From Clostridiales bacterium UBA1206 (GTDB lineage Bacteria > Bacillota > Clostridia > Oscillospirales > CAG-382), in contig DBXS01000021.1 of assembly GCA_002310055.1 (NCBI GenBank), positions 16,136 to 31,341 of the forward strand: DNA of 15,206 nucleotides, given 5' to 3'. Positions within the stretch are counted from its first letter, which is position 1, and each line of letters opens with the position of its first letter. The translations under genes and the position numbers were made by a program. Shown here in pieces: positions 8,401 to 13,873 of the stretch. The notes below the pieces were generated by a model. The model made no database searches. It was not told where the DNA came from and was given only the letters and a program-made list of their open reading frames with translations.

Positions 8401-11397
8401 GCGCGAAGGATCCATAACGAACGGCTGACCGCTTTTCAGCTTGCGTATATCGATAGCAAACGCGGTGGCTTCGGCAAAGTTGGGATCGCTGGGGCCGGTG
8501 GCTGCGATCCAGATATCGTCATGCTGCGAAAAGTCATAGTCCGCGGTAGCGTTCAGGCTGGGAATGGAGAGATTTTCGACCTTTGAATAATACAGTACCG
8601 GAGCGATATCGTTGGCTTCCAGTACGGTGAGGTCGAATCCCTGGAGTATGCCGTGCCAGTCGGAAGTGGTAATGCCATCGTTGAGCACGAAATTTTCGAG
8701 CGAGTCGAAAATGATCATATCCTTGACCCAGGTCGCCGCGTCGGTGGCGAAGTGGATCTTGTAGGAGTACGAACCGCCGTCCACGGTCGTGGTGGCGTAT
8801 TCGTAGTCGGCGTCGCCTTCGGCCATGACTTTCTTGTAAAGGCCGAGGTTGCCGGCGGTGAGCGCGACTATGTCGTGCGAGCACTGAGCGTAGATGAACT
8901 TCTTGGCGTTGGTGTCGGGGTCAAGATCGGTCATCAGCACGCGGTCGATAAGGCTGCCGCCGTTATCGGGAAGTCCGTCGCCGATATCGTCGTTGCCGGT
9001 CTCGTACGCCACGCTGTTGAGCACGTGGTTGCCGAATTCGGCTATGGAGTCCCAGGAATGGCTGGTCTGATAGTTGAAGCTGTACGTCCTCTTTGCGGGC
9101 TCGGTTATGCGGACGATGAGCAGCGTCCTGCCGGAACCGTTGTAGTTGGTTACGGTCTCGTAAGAATACTGGTTGGGATTGAGTCGGTAACCGTCCGCGG
9201 AAACGACAAGGGACGATTTATCGAAGTTGCCGCCGTAAGGAAGCAGATCGTAAAACACGCCGGACTGTTGTTCAACGTAAATACGTTCGCCGTTCTGGAT
9301 CTGAGAAGTCTCGTTCATCGTGATCGTCCAGGTAAGCAGGCAGCGCTTCTTGAGAGGATCGTTCTTGAAACGTACGGTCTTCTTTATTTCGCTCGAGCGG
9401 GTGACGCCTATGACGTAATCCACACCGGACGCCGAAGCCGTCTTTTTGACCGCACCGTTATTGTCGTACACCGCGGTGCGCGCGGTGTTGACGATGGCGA
9501 ATTCGTTCTGAGCGACCGCGTAAGCCTGGTTCACTACATTCGTGACCTTTTCGCAGCGGAGCAGAGTGGCGTACGGTTTCGCACCGAGGGTGGTGCGGTA
9601 ATGCTTATTGGTGGCGACCAGACGGTAGCCCGTGCAGGTGCCGTCGCCGAAGGTTATCGTTTTGCCGCTGGCGGTGACGCTGTGCGCCGTGCCTTCGGAA
9701 GTAGGAGTGAAGGTCGCGTTGGCGCAGGCGAAAGAGCCCACTTCGACCCACTCGTCTGTTCCGAACTGAGCGAATATCTTAATAGCTTCGTTGGGCTCGT
9801 AGGTGACAGTCTTGGTCTTGAAGCTCTGGGACGCAGCGTCGAAGTAAGCGTCGAGCATCGTGTACGATATCACGACCTTGTCGAAACGGTATTCGCCGGG
9901 CAAGAGCTCGACAGCATCGTTATTATTCTGACCGATCATTCTTACCTTAATGGTATTATCGGTGAGTTCGACGGTCGCGGGGATCTGGAAATAGCTGTTG
10001 GGGTCGTTTCTGTCCGCTCCCTCGGGAACGGTCAGCGCGTAAGTGGTGGCGGCGGTAGAGGTATACCACGCCAGGTTCGGGATGGTGTCGGTGGTCTCGT
10101 TGTGATAATCGTCGAGCGTGAAGCTGCGTACGTCTTCGGAATCGTAAACGCGCTGATCCTTGAAGTCGTAGCCGTATTTATCAAACGAAAGGCCTACGCC
10201 GCTGCCGGGATGGAACACGGGGTGTTCGTAAGCCCAGCGCTTGGTGGCGTATGCGTCGGTGGGACTGTCTACTTCGTCCAGCGGGTCGACGTGTCCGTCA
10301 GCCCTGTTGGTGAAGGAATAGGTCGTCTGCGGGTCGTAAGTCGCTTTGAGATGTCTGGTGATGACGTTGTCGTAACGGCCGCTGGGATAGCTGGTCGTCT
10401 GATTGGTGAGCTTGCCGCAGTTTTCATCCGAAACGGGGACGTAGCTGCTCTGCCCCTGCATCTTGATGGCGACGACTTCGCCATCCGTCACGTTGAAGGT
10501 GTCGGTGAGCGTGAAATCGTAGCGCTGAGTCGCGGTGATATAGCTGCGGACCTGCCAGATCAGATAATAATACTGGCCGTTGTCGTCGGCGGGCGCCTGT
10601 CCCCAGGAAGACTGCCAGGAAGAATACTGCTTCTGAGGAGCGTATTTTTCCATCTTGGTGATCTTGGCAGCCGTGTCGATATAGACGTGCGCGGGGTCGC
10701 TCGTCTCGGAATGTTCTTCGTTGTTGCGGGAAATTACAAGCGTCGCCTGGAATTCGGCGCTGGGGTTACGGTCTTCGGGAGTCGCTCCGTCGGGGTCGTA
10801 ATCCATATAATCGTATGTACGCTTGTTGGTGCTGTACCCTATATCGAAATAGCCGTGCTGAGCCGCGGGACACGGCAGGCGGTTATATACAACTATTTCT
10901 TTTTCGCCGTTTTCAAGCGTTTCAATCCTGTAAACGAACACGTTGTCGTTCGTCAGGTTCGTATCGTTTTCGAACGGAAGAGAGATATCGAAATAATCCG
11001 CCGGCTCGCCATCGTGATCCTTGAGGATGGTATAGGGGATATGTATCGCTATCTGTTCCTTTTCGAAATAATCGAATTCGCCTGAAACCGAGTAGGTAAC
11101 GGTAAATTTGAACATATGGTCCGGATTTGTGTTTTCCGGAGTCCATACGTAATCGCCGTTAGACTGCTCGGTGGCGCCCAGTACGAGAGTCGAAAAGATA
11201 CCGCCTATCTCGATGGTATCGCCGCCGCTCGTTTCGCCGGATACGTCACGAAGTCCGCCTCCTTCCCCGGCGGGAGCCGCATTTTCGGTGGATGTCTGTT
11301 CGTTTCCGTCGTCGGCTGCAAAAACCTGCACGGTAGTCGTGACCATGCTGGTCAGCAGCATGACCGCGGCGAGAACGAACGCCAAAATCTTTTTCAT
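1..11397 (-). CDS. Giant secreted surface protein, Cna_B/SpaA/BspA type (partial, C-terminus missing)
   Basis: The frame is open for 3,799 codons from ATG 11397-11395 to the left edge, with no stop, so the C-terminus and any cell-wall sorting signal are outside. A GGAAAGAGG ribosome binding site lies 8 nt before the start. Residues 1-27 are a signal peptide (MKKILAFVLAAVMLL, cleavage near VFA/ADD). Residues about 30-1055 are an N-terminal region I cannot assign. SpaA-like domains start near 1060, 1186 and 1301 (for example GTYVLKETVAPAGFEL). A BspA/DUF285-like leucine-rich region covers about 1610-2090. Three prealbumin-like domains cover about 2225-2600. Cna_B domains start near 2603, 2696, 2795 and 2886, followed by 100-residue Cna_B repeats from 2986. 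The repeats keep Lys in KVW, Glu in VDEVEIPEGY and Asn in ITN, the usual intramolecular isopeptide triad of the family. The likely role is a long, rigid adhesin stalk displayed on the cell surface; the ligand is unknown. Confidence 0.95.
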   Translation of the reverse strand, partial: MKKILAFVLAAVMLLTSMVTTTVQVFAADDGNEQTSTENAAPAGEGGGLRDVSGETSGGDTIEIGGIFSTLVLGATEQSNGDYVWTPENTNPDHMFKFTVTYSVSGEFDYFEKEQIAIHIPYTILKDHDGEPADYFDISLPFENDTNLTNDNVFVYRIETLENGEKEIVVYNRLPCPAAQHGYFDIGYSTNKRTYDYMDYDPDGATPEDRNPSAEFQATLVISRNNEEHSETSDPAHVYIDTAAKITKMEKYAPQKQYSSWQSSWGQAPADDNGQYYYLIWQVRSYITATQRYDFTLTDTFNVTDGEVVAIKMQGQSSYVPVSDENCGKLTNQTTSYPSGRYDNVITRHLKATYDPQTTYSFTNRADGHVDPLDEVDSPTDAYATKRWAYEHPVFHPGSGVGLSFDKYGYDFKDQRVYDSEDVRSFTLDDYHNETTDTIPNLAWYTSTAATTYALTVPEGADRNDPNSYFQIPATVELTDNTIKVRMIGQNNNDAVELLPGEYRFDKVVISYTMLDAYFDAASQSFKTKTVTYEPNEAIKIFAQFGTDEWVEVGSFACANATFTPTSEGTAHSVTASGKTITFGDGTCTGYRLVATNKHYRTTLGAKPYATLLRCEKVTNVVNQAYAVAQNEFAIVNTARTAVYDNNGAVKKTASASGVDYVIGVTRSSEIKKTVRFKNDPLKKRCLLTWTITMNETSQIQNGERIYVEQQSGVFYDLLPYGGNFDKSSLVVSADGYRLNPNQYSYETVTNYNGSGRTLLIVRITEPAKRTYSFNYQTSHSWDSIAEFGNHVLNSVAYETGNDDIGDGLPDNGGSLIDRVLMTDLDPDTNAKKFIYAQCSHDIVALTAGNLGLYKKVMAEGDADYEYATTTVDGGSYSYKIHFATDAATWVKDMIIFDSLENFVLNDGITTSDWHGILQGFDLTVLEANDIAPVLYYSKVENLSIPSLNATADYDFSQHDDIWIAATGPSDPNFAEATAFAIDIRKLKSGQPFVMDPSRAITAIVYMKAPDTLDSEATDPTAYNNIYLFNSVKFGHDSEFADASLNHQDYTRITFRQISDLKVLKVDYDIYSTTGELVPIPGITFRLFGDSFYGDFIDYTYTTNSQGIITFRDLPRGTYTLQEQDGIDDFVEDHTEMTVTVDHNGNVFIGDPVGDGTYTYEPYGDIVIGYNEDEEAWVLSNKERVHGDLDFDKVGRVVGENYTTPLHNVSFLIYGTSYYSQEINMAVSSGGDGVVHIRNLEQGKYSMVETSTDESYFPLDTVFTVICDANGIITISYVDENGNTVYPLDPETGNFTVVNKPYYEFKLWKYNKANNAIVPGATFRLTGEDYYAERTSGSDGIILFDYLVPGTYVLKETVAPAGFELDKESHAVIVDEDGNVTIDGKTQQQFIDEYLTGSTDPGDDIDYFPFPNVPEKGHITIIKEWVGLDEGEIPDTAPTLHLSTTKPNPNIPAATIKYDAWIRYVNGIDISDGGGMSNQHGLLQWNFRINRTIDHNSEKVRVDVVEFKKYDNRAIPTAEQMNQSIEDSWADLAAATAATTASNAACIFTDGENDANYVGLLEKWRRIDDGTTNYRIFIKLEFIEHAMAGTMYIDRYRAVWWSDAPNVYFPQSTNKMFAGIRLMIGTLDLRGIKSSHTTDMSQMFESVNSASIRMDFDTSNVTNMSRMFRSILATSLPDIVTFDTSKVTDMSWMFALSNLTSVDITHWNTSSVTTLASMFRTSRLQGTLDMSMLDFGNVTNMSCMFYNGANDLLLTSIKFPKNLANVTTMSEMFTGSRKIERIDFNGADASSVTNVFQLVVNCTSLKTLILPDNMSSITNQLTGLGWLTALETVVMPTRLDRCVTLEGLFEGCSALQSVDMSQCYMPNMVNFKRTFSQCTSLTTIQMPEGANMLSKVKTFELMCGGCTSLTSFDLSGRNLSGVIEGWGGYDSGFHGMFSGCTGLQTVDFSGSYAPNVLYAQEMFYNCKNMTICNMEGFILGGPDTEFGGAGWYQMFCGCEKLQEIDISGFFAPTAEHQAQVNGMFRNCKALATIYASSEWSDVNAFSGATNGGGSPSCYLMFSGCTLLHNDGYDTSTNYCTFTTNTDLPGNFTYKAAPPVPTFLSTVSAPVYMGANAAVGAVRLYDGEEPKAGTQQNISYTSETNKWVHIDGDTWSYTFDVYDVDGTYYLWESALPGYESDCTIDNPIQINYTAGGTITTVPADRLVEYEDGKYGVKITNTKITPDYVSIIINKVVTGVVDEDTEFTIHLEVTDLEGNPVPDDLYGDVSLINGAVDIKLKHNGVASVSNLPAGVIYTVTEVLEDEDEYEYEVTITNATGTLTEAGAKVYVTIENHKEVPVTVGLDVTKVVTHDNTAELTDEDLKRAFSVTITLYTDSTFETVATEIDGLYGDVYFNDGVGSLMLLHDQTAHVTGLPTVDETGAELELWYKVEEAYVEGFRVTYTGQTGKPAETPVSAVITNTKFTPPTGGFKVTKVLDGAQEGDTTEFHFNVVFYDLTPNTDYTYTIDGTEHTFTSLATGGWYEEFTLTHGQIATFTGLPENSGYVVSEESSGFIASYTVESNKSVASASGKNNLPYISLSTSEENVEDGEDATITFTNTPALVDIEGHKEWVGDDDIAEIVRPDHIDIYLMAGTAQIDSLTVYPDEHGYWSWSFTGLDKYDNSGNVIDYSVEEDVVPGYETEYIGYNVRNTYIREYIDIPVQKLWQDNNNSGNTRPGSIVLNLYADGVLKESVSVYADLETGNWSYLFEHLPKYRTGSTTEEVEYTVTENAVGGYVGVVSGSMTNGFVITNTLITNIEGEKTWLDGEGENRPESITIHLLADGEDTGKYFVATEDTNWSWSFSNLPVYKIVDDEYVEIAYTITEDEVAGYTSSVVGYNVINTELTEATVVKIWNDSNDQDDIRPDVLTVQLYAGDQAYGEPTELTELVNWSATVSSLPKYNEENELIVYSWQEVDLPEGYELTDTSINGTITTFTNTHTVDKIKVVVIKVWDDTNDQDDLRPDSIFVQLTANGEAYGEPVELSDDNDWTYTWEELDKNSGGNAIAYEVDEVEVPDQYVKEVTHSAEGDVITYTITNAHTTDKTKVVVLKVWEDEDDQDDLRPESIFVQLTANGEAYGEPVELSDDNDWTYTWQGLDKNAAGSAIVYAVDEVEIPEGYEKTVTHTDGTNVITYTITNTHVTYKTNVVVLKVWDDTNDQDDLRPDSIFVQLTANGEAYGEPVELSDDNDWTYTWQGLDKNAAGSAIVYAVDEVEIPEGYEKNVTHTTEGDVITYTITNSHVTYKTNVVVLKVWEDENDQDDLRPDSIFVQLTADGEAYGEPVELSDDNDWTYTWQGLDKNAAGKAIVYAVDEVEIPEGYEKNVTHTTEGDVITYTITNTHTIEKTKVVVIKVWDDSGDQDDLRPDSIFVQLTADGENYGEPVELNEDNGWTHTWDELDKNSGGSAIVYEVDEVEVPEGYEKNVTHTTEGDVITYTITNSHTTDKIDVVVLKVWEDEDDQDDIRPDSIFVQLTANGEVYGDLVELNEDNNWTYTWEKLDKNVNGSKIIYAVDEIVIPDDYSKNVTVTENVNIITYTITNTHVTYKTSVVVLKVWEDENDQDDIRPDSIFVQLTADGEAYGEPVELSDDNDWTYTWDELEKNSGGKAIVYAVDEVEIPEGYEKNVTHTEEGDVITYTITNSHITYKTNVVVLKVWEDEDDQDDLRPDSIFVQLTANGENYGDPVELNEDNNWTYTWPELEKNSAGKEIVYAVDEVEIPEGYEKNVTHTEEGDVITYTITNTHVTYKTSVVVLKVWEDEDDQDD
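2401..3600 (-). other. Diverged Cna_B-type stalk domains (within the giant protein)
   Basis: Four older-looking Cna_B domains precede the near-identical repeats. They begin with HKEWVGDDD (near residue 2603), VQKLWQDNN (2696), EKTWLDGEG (2795) and VVKIWNDSND (2886). The first member of the regular set (KVWDDTNDQDD, near 2986) follows. Each keeps Lys before W, a Glu in the T-V-T-E or T-I-T-E type strand, and Asn in a terminal N-T motif, consistent with isopeptide-locked folds. Their sequence divergence contrasts with the eight similar copies downstream, suggesting the array grew at its C-terminal side. Confidence 0.8.
3600..4735 (-). other. Three prealbumin-like stalk domains (within the giant protein)
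   Basis: Residues about 2225-2600 contain three related segments opening with IIINKVVTGVVDEDTEF, LDVTKVVTHDN and FKVTKVLDGAQEGDTTEF. Each has a central strand ending in a glycine-rich V-S-N-L-P or V-T-G-L-P type turn, and the segments end in ENH, ITNTK and FTNT. This layout is typical of SpaA/DUF5979-like surface-protein modules, which act as spacers and often form Lys-Asn isopeptide bonds. The exact family assignment is inference from pattern only. Confidence 0.65.
5110..6580 (-). other. BspA/DUF285-type leucine-rich region (within the giant protein)
   Basis: Residues about 1606-2095 carry repeated units of the form FDTSNVTNMSRMF, FDTSKVTDMSWMF, HWNTSSVTTLASMF, then MFSGCTGLQTVDFSG, MFYNCKNM and MFCGCEKLQEIDISGF. 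About eleven MF cores are visible. This is the signature of BspA-like LRRs in Bacillota, Bacteroidota and Mycoplasma surface proteins, which commonly mediate binding to host or bacterial surfaces. Cysteines are frequent in the second half (GC before L). Arg codons here are nearly all AGA/AGG, and Leu TTA and Ser TCA appear, unlike the flanking domains. Confidence 0.85.
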
Positions 11398-11611
11398 TCT
11401 TGAGACCTCTTTCCTTGGTGAATGTATGTATAAAAAAATCTATTTTCGGGTCGCGAAAAACCGCGTTTTTTGCGGTCGGGAAGCGGAAAGCGGCGGTCGC
11501 TTCTTGTCATAATTCGTCACATAAAAAATTATGTAAACACAAGCGTTTTCGGGCTTTTTTGGAAAAATCCGGACCGCGTTTTCGGGCGAAAAACTAAAAT
11601 TCCGCATTATG
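11398..11611 (-). promoter_or_regulatory. Long 5' leader of the giant surface-protein gene, with RBS
   Basis: From the predicted start near 11611 to the ATG is about 210 nt with no credible gene. Read on the minus strand it holds two copies of the 12-mer GCCCGAAAACGC (11587-11576 and 11554-11543). It also has a 6-bp inverted repeat ACATAA/TTATGT with a 4-nt loop (11519-11534). A small hairpin GACCGC/GCGG with a 7-nt A-rich loop, followed by five T residues (11477-11456), looks like a weak attenuator. The ribosome binding site GGAAAGAGG is at 11414-11406. Regulatory function is inferred only from these structures. Confidence 0.45.
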
Positions 11612-11617
11612 TCCCCT

Positions 11618-11646
11618 ATTATACACATCCTGTCACAGAATGTCAA
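11618..11646 (-). promoter_or_regulatory. SigA-type consensus promoter of the giant surface-protein gene
   Basis: On the minus strand, TTGACA (11646-11641) is followed after exactly 17 bp by TATAAT (11623-11618). Both hexamers match the housekeeping sigma consensus perfectly. Transcription would start near 11611. The spacer contains a short inverted repeat CTGT-C-ACAG (11630-11638), which could be an operator, though nothing else supports that. Confidence 0.9.
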
Positions 11647-11652
11647 TAGGAA

Positions 11653-11717
11653 TTTTTTGTCGGAACCGCACTTTCTTTGGCTTTTTTGCGCCTTTTTTGC
11701 CGAAAAAAATATTTTTT
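11653..11717 (-). promoter_or_regulatory. Phased A/T tracts upstream of the promoter (UP-element-like)
   Basis: Runs of six or seven A or T bases occur at 11653-11658, 11682-11687, 11693-11698, 11703-11709 and 11712-11717. The last four lie about 9-11 bp apart, close to one helical turn. The nearest run ends 6 bp upstream of the -35 box. Such tracts bend DNA and can contact the alpha subunit of RNA polymerase. Together with the perfect core promoter they suggest high expression. Confidence 0.5.
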
Positions 11718-11769
11718 CACCCGGACGCAAAACGAAAAAGCAGGGCAAAGGGAGAGGCGGCGTAAAGAA

Positions 11770-11819
11770 GAAATAAACCCGCTGTGACGTCTTTCGATCG
11801 AGAAAGCGTCATAGCGGGT
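11770..11819 (-). terminator. Intrinsic terminator of the small-gene operon
   Basis: A long hairpin spans 11777-11819. The outer arms are ACCCGCT and AGCGGGT, continued by GTGACG/CGTCAT (one wobble) and CTTTC/GAAAG around a 6-nt loop, about 18 paired positions with one bulged T. On the minus strand it is followed by TTTATTT. It lies 61 bp downstream of the stop codon of the 134-residue gene and separates that operon from the giant-gene promoter. Confidence 0.85.
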
Positions 11820-11880
11820 CGTTTCCTTTCGGTATTATCTTATCAGCTATATTGCTCGCATACGCTCGCAGCTGAAAGGA

Positions 11881-12285
11881 TCAGTACATATTCAGTTCGA
11901 CGGAATCCATATACTGGCACATCGAAAGGTTGAACTTCTTGTAATCGGCTTCGGAAAACTCTTCGTTGACCGAAAGGACCGACACTCTAACCAGATCCGT
12001 CTGGTTGTAAAAAGTCATCTTGACCGGAGCGTGCACCATCTGAGAAGTGCCGCATATAGTCATCCAGCCCGACTCCTCGATATCAAGTATCTCGGCAGGA
12101 TCATTGACAGTGACTTCCCTGCTTCCGCTCGCGTCGCCGATTTCGATCCACGCGTCATCCGTGTATTCGTAAACCAGCCGCGCCGCGCTGCATATATGGC
12201 CCCAGCCGACTCTGTATGTCAGCCGCCATTCGGAATATAGATAAGGTCTTTCATCTTCGATTTTCTCAACGCCAAGCAGTTTCAT
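11881..12285 (-). CDS. Hypothetical protein, 134 residues (last gene of the operon)
   Basis: I do not recognise this protein. It starts at ATG 12285-12283 with AAAGGA 9 nt upstream and ends in TGA at 11883-11881. It is acidic, has no signal peptide or membrane segment, and reads like a compact soluble mostly-beta fold: SEWRLTYRVGWGHICSAARL, then YEYTDDAWIEIGD, then GWMTICGTSQMV, then FYNQTDLVRVSVLSVNEEF. It follows the 230-residue gene after 50 bp and is the last gene before the operon terminator. Unlike its upstream neighbours it is not preceded by the repeated intercistronic element. A role as an immunity-type protein of a toxin system is possible, but nothing in the sequence proves it. Confidence 0.75.
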   Translation of the reverse strand: MKLLGVEKIEDERPYLYSEWRLTYRVGWGHICSAARLVYEYTDDAWIEIGDASGSREVTVNDPAEILDIEESGWMTICGTSQMVHAPVKMTFYNQTDLVRVSVLSVNEEFSEADYKKFNLSMCQYMDSVELNMY

Positions 12286-12335
12286 AAAGTCGATTCCTTT
12301 CTTTCATTGTTTTTTTATATATGTCTTTCGTATCA

Positions 12336-13028
12336 TTATTTTTCACTTTGGGTCTTTTTTTTGCTGTTAACGGGTTTCTTTATTCGGCTGTTTGCTTTAT
12401 CCAGAAACCGGCTTAGCATACCGTTCGACATCAGCTGGTCATGCAGCCGTTCCGGAAAGTTGCTTGCGAACTGCTCCAATGAACAGTCGACGTAAAAATC
12501 TTTAGGCAGCTCTTTCGCATATTCGCCGCCGCCGTAACTGCCGGCTGTACTTCCGGGCGTAAAGCAGTTATAATGTATGTCAGCGCGGCCCCTGTCGTGA
12601 AAACGGAGCGTAATAATGTCGTGTTCGTGCGCTATTTCAATATCATCATCTGCGAGCGGGATGTCGCAGTGAAGGAATCCGAGCCCTTTTTCGTGCGCGA
12701 ACTCTTCGGCGAACGTGTTGTATTCGCCGCGTATGAGGACTTTGTTTTTGCGCATCCGTTTGTCGAGCTCCGGCGACGTTGCGACCGACTCGACCGTCCT
12801 GCTCAAAATAAGGCAGCCGATCTTTGGGAAAGATTCCAGATACCCTTCCCCTAGACCCGTTATGCCTTCTTTGACGCTCAGGGTGTCATATTCGCTTTGC
12901 CATTTTCTGCCCATGGCGGGCCAGGCCTCGGCGTCTTCTTTGCAGAGAACGCCTTCGCCTTCCACCTCGAGCAGCCCGCTGTAATGGTTTATATAAACGA
13001 TTTTTTCATTGTGTTTCGAAAAATACAT
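12336..13028 (-). CDS. Hypothetical protein, 230 residues
   Basis: I do not recognise this protein. It starts at ATG 13028-13026 with a strong GGAGGAA site 6 nt upstream and stops at TAA 12338-12336. It appears cytoplasmic, with no signal peptide or hydrophobic segment. Visible features are an N-terminal beta-rich stretch (NEKIVYINHYSGLLEVEGEG), a W-containing segment near residue 43, a central acidic and His-rich run (CDIPLADDDIEIAHEHDII, then RFHDRGRADIHYNCF), and a glycine-rich GSTAGSYGGGEY. A lysine-rich tail (KKPVNSKKKTQSEK) ends it, which could bind nucleic acid or simply be disordered. A full copy of the intercistronic element lies directly upstream. Confidence 0.8.
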   Translation of the reverse strand: MYFSKHNEKIVYINHYSGLLEVEGEGVLCKEDAEAWPAMGRKWQSEYDTLSVKEGITGLGEGYLESFPKIGCLILSRTVESVATSPELDKRMRKNKVLIRGEYNTFAEEFAHEKGLGFLHCDIPLADDDIEIAHEHDIITLRFHDRGRADIHYNCFTPGSTAGSYGGGEYAKELPKDFYVDCSLEQFASNFPERLHDQLMSNGMLSRFLDKANSRIKKPVNSKKKTQSEK

Positions 13029-13044
13029 TGCCGGTTCCTCCGCA

Positions 13045-13095
13045 GATCCCGATTTGTCGGGATCGTTTTTTGCTTCGACAAATCGAATTTGTCAA
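13045..13095 (-). repeat. Intercistronic hairpin element, copy A
   Basis: On the minus strand the copy begins with TTGACAAATTCGATTTGTCG, 2 nt after the TGA of the 141-residue gene, continues through an A-run, and ends in the hairpin GATCCCGACAAATCGGGATC (8-bp stem, 4-nt loop, 13064-13045). The ribosome binding site of the 230-residue gene follows 3 nt later. Alternative pairing is possible: GACAAAT with ATTTGTC, or TTTGTCG with CGACAAA of the terminal hairpin. On the plus strand the hairpin is followed by G and six T residues, like an intrinsic terminator. Confidence 0.9.
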
Positions 13096-13097
13096 TT

Positions 13098-13523
13098 TCA
13101 ATCGTCAAGCAAAGAAACGGCAAATCCGATTTCCGCTTGGATTAGTTTGGGTATCCTTTTTGAAAATCGTTCGAGTAGACCTAGTTCTGTATATAAATTG
13201 CAGACACATCTATGCGTTCTGTCTTCAGTATCTTCTATTTCCAAATCCGTTTCGATAGTAACATGACCTGTATTATCATTCTTCAAACGTATTGAGAAAG
13301 AAGGCGCATATTTTCCTTGTTTGGGTCCGCTTTCGTAATAATCGGTATTACCGGAGCCATTGCAATAATCGGCAATGAACGAACTGAGCTCACTTAATGA
13401 AACGGCACCGAAATAACAGTTCTGCCACGCTCTGACAAACTCTGATTCAATAATTATCTTTACTTCAAAGAAATCGTCATCTTCCCAGATTTTTTCCAAA
13501 GATATATTCCCTAATCGTTTCAT
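13098..13523 (-). CDS. Hypothetical protein, 141 residues (immunity-like or DUF6228-like architecture)
   Basis: It starts at ATG 13523-13521 with AGGAG 7 nt upstream and ends in TGA at 13100-13098. The protein is soluble and acidic. The order of elements is a WEDDDFFEVKIIIESEF strand region, W-Q-N-C-Y-F-G, a helix VSLSELSSFIADYC, a glycine-rich loop, the strand APSFSIRLKN, then GHVTIETDLEIED and a C-terminal helix LGLLERFSKRIPKLIQ. This resembles small beta-sandwich DUF6228/immunity-type proteins, where a helix after the first sheet and a G-H-V strand are common. That comparison is from memory of the pattern, so the function should be taken as unknown. Copies of the intercistronic element lie on both sides. 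Confidence 0.8.
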   Translation of the reverse strand: MKRLGNISLEKIWEDDDFFEVKIIIESEFVRAWQNCYFGAVSLSELSSFIADYCNGSGNTDYYESGPKQGKYAPSFSIRLKNDNTGHVTIETDLEIEDTEDRTHRCVCNLYTELGLLERFSKRIPKLIQAEIGFAVSLLDD

Positions 13524-13539
13524 ACGTTTCTCCTATAAA

Positions 13540-13585
13540 TCCCGATTTGTCAGGATCATTTTATTTCGATAAACTGGAATTTGTC
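13540..13585 (-). repeat. Intercistronic hairpin element, copy B (decayed)
   Basis: This copy lies between the PC4-like gene and the 141-residue gene. Its first base on the minus strand is the G of the TAG stop (TAGACAAATTCC). Compared with copies A, C and D the hairpin has one C/A mismatch (ATCCTGA versus TCGGGAT). The inner TTTGTCG is TTTATCG and the A-run is interrupted. The changes weaken all three possible stems. The ribosome binding site TAGGAG follows. Confidence 0.85.
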
Positions 13586-13806
13586 TAAAACATGACTTTG
13601 TCTTTTATCAACGACTGAAGAGCTTTCATTTCACCTGCTGTAATAGTAACTCCTCTTCCGTATCTAGTATGATCATTCGACCATGTACGTATATCGTAAA
13701 CAGGTTCTCTATCATTCCAGCTGATAAAATTTAGTTCTTTTGTCCACCCGTTATTGGAATGTGAAATGTCTCCTATATGCTTATAGATTTCAAATTTGTG
13801 TTCCAT
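13585..13806 (-). CDS. PC4/YdbC-like ssDNA-binding protein, 73 residues
   Basis: The order of conserved blocks fits the bacterial PC4/YdbC family (PF02229 type): FEIYKHIGDISHSNNGWTKE, then LNFISWNDREPVYDIRTWS, then a short helix-forming segment with GRGVTITAGEMKALQSLI. Family members are homodimers of a four-stranded curved sheet plus a helix that bind single-stranded DNA and act in transcription or DNA transactions. The length matches the family's minimal form. The start is ATG 13806-13804 with AAGGAG 8 nt upstream; the stop is TAG, sharing its G with copy B of the repeat. No domain is missing. The genes around it suggest DNA maintenance (Ogt upstream) but no specific partner. Confidence 0.85.
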   Translation of the reverse strand: MEHKFEIYKHIGDISHSNNGWTKELNFISWNDREPVYDIRTWSNDHTRYGRGVTITAGEMKALQSLIKDKVMF

Positions 13807-13823
13807 ATTTCCACTCCTTCGAC

Positions 13824-13873
13824 TCCCGATTTGTCGGGATCGTTTTTTTCTTCGACAAACCGGAATATGTCAA
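13824..13873 (-). repeat. Intercistronic hairpin element, copy C
   Basis: The TGA stop codon of the acetyltransferase lies inside the first hexamer of the element (TTGACA, 13873-13868). The copy continues TATTCCGGTTTGTCGAAG, seven A residues, then CGATCCCGACAAATCGGGA with a 6-bp perfect stem (TCCCGA/TCGGGA). The next outer base pair is lost. TTTGTCG can pair perfectly with CGACAAA of the hairpin. The PC4-like gene's ribosome binding site starts a few bases later. Confidence 0.9.

Noticed and set aside
11440..11748. A 102-codon minus-strand frame upstream of the adhesin
   Set aside because: It covers the A/T tracts, the promoter and the leader. The product is Lys/Phe/Arg-rich low-complexity sequence from A-runs, and no ribosome binding site supports it.
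12286..12335. A possible sixth copy of the intercistronic element before the 134-residue gene
   Set aside because: The 50-bp gap is A/T-rich with an A-run but lacks GATCCCGA/TCGGGATC and TTTGTCG. The resemblance is only compositional.
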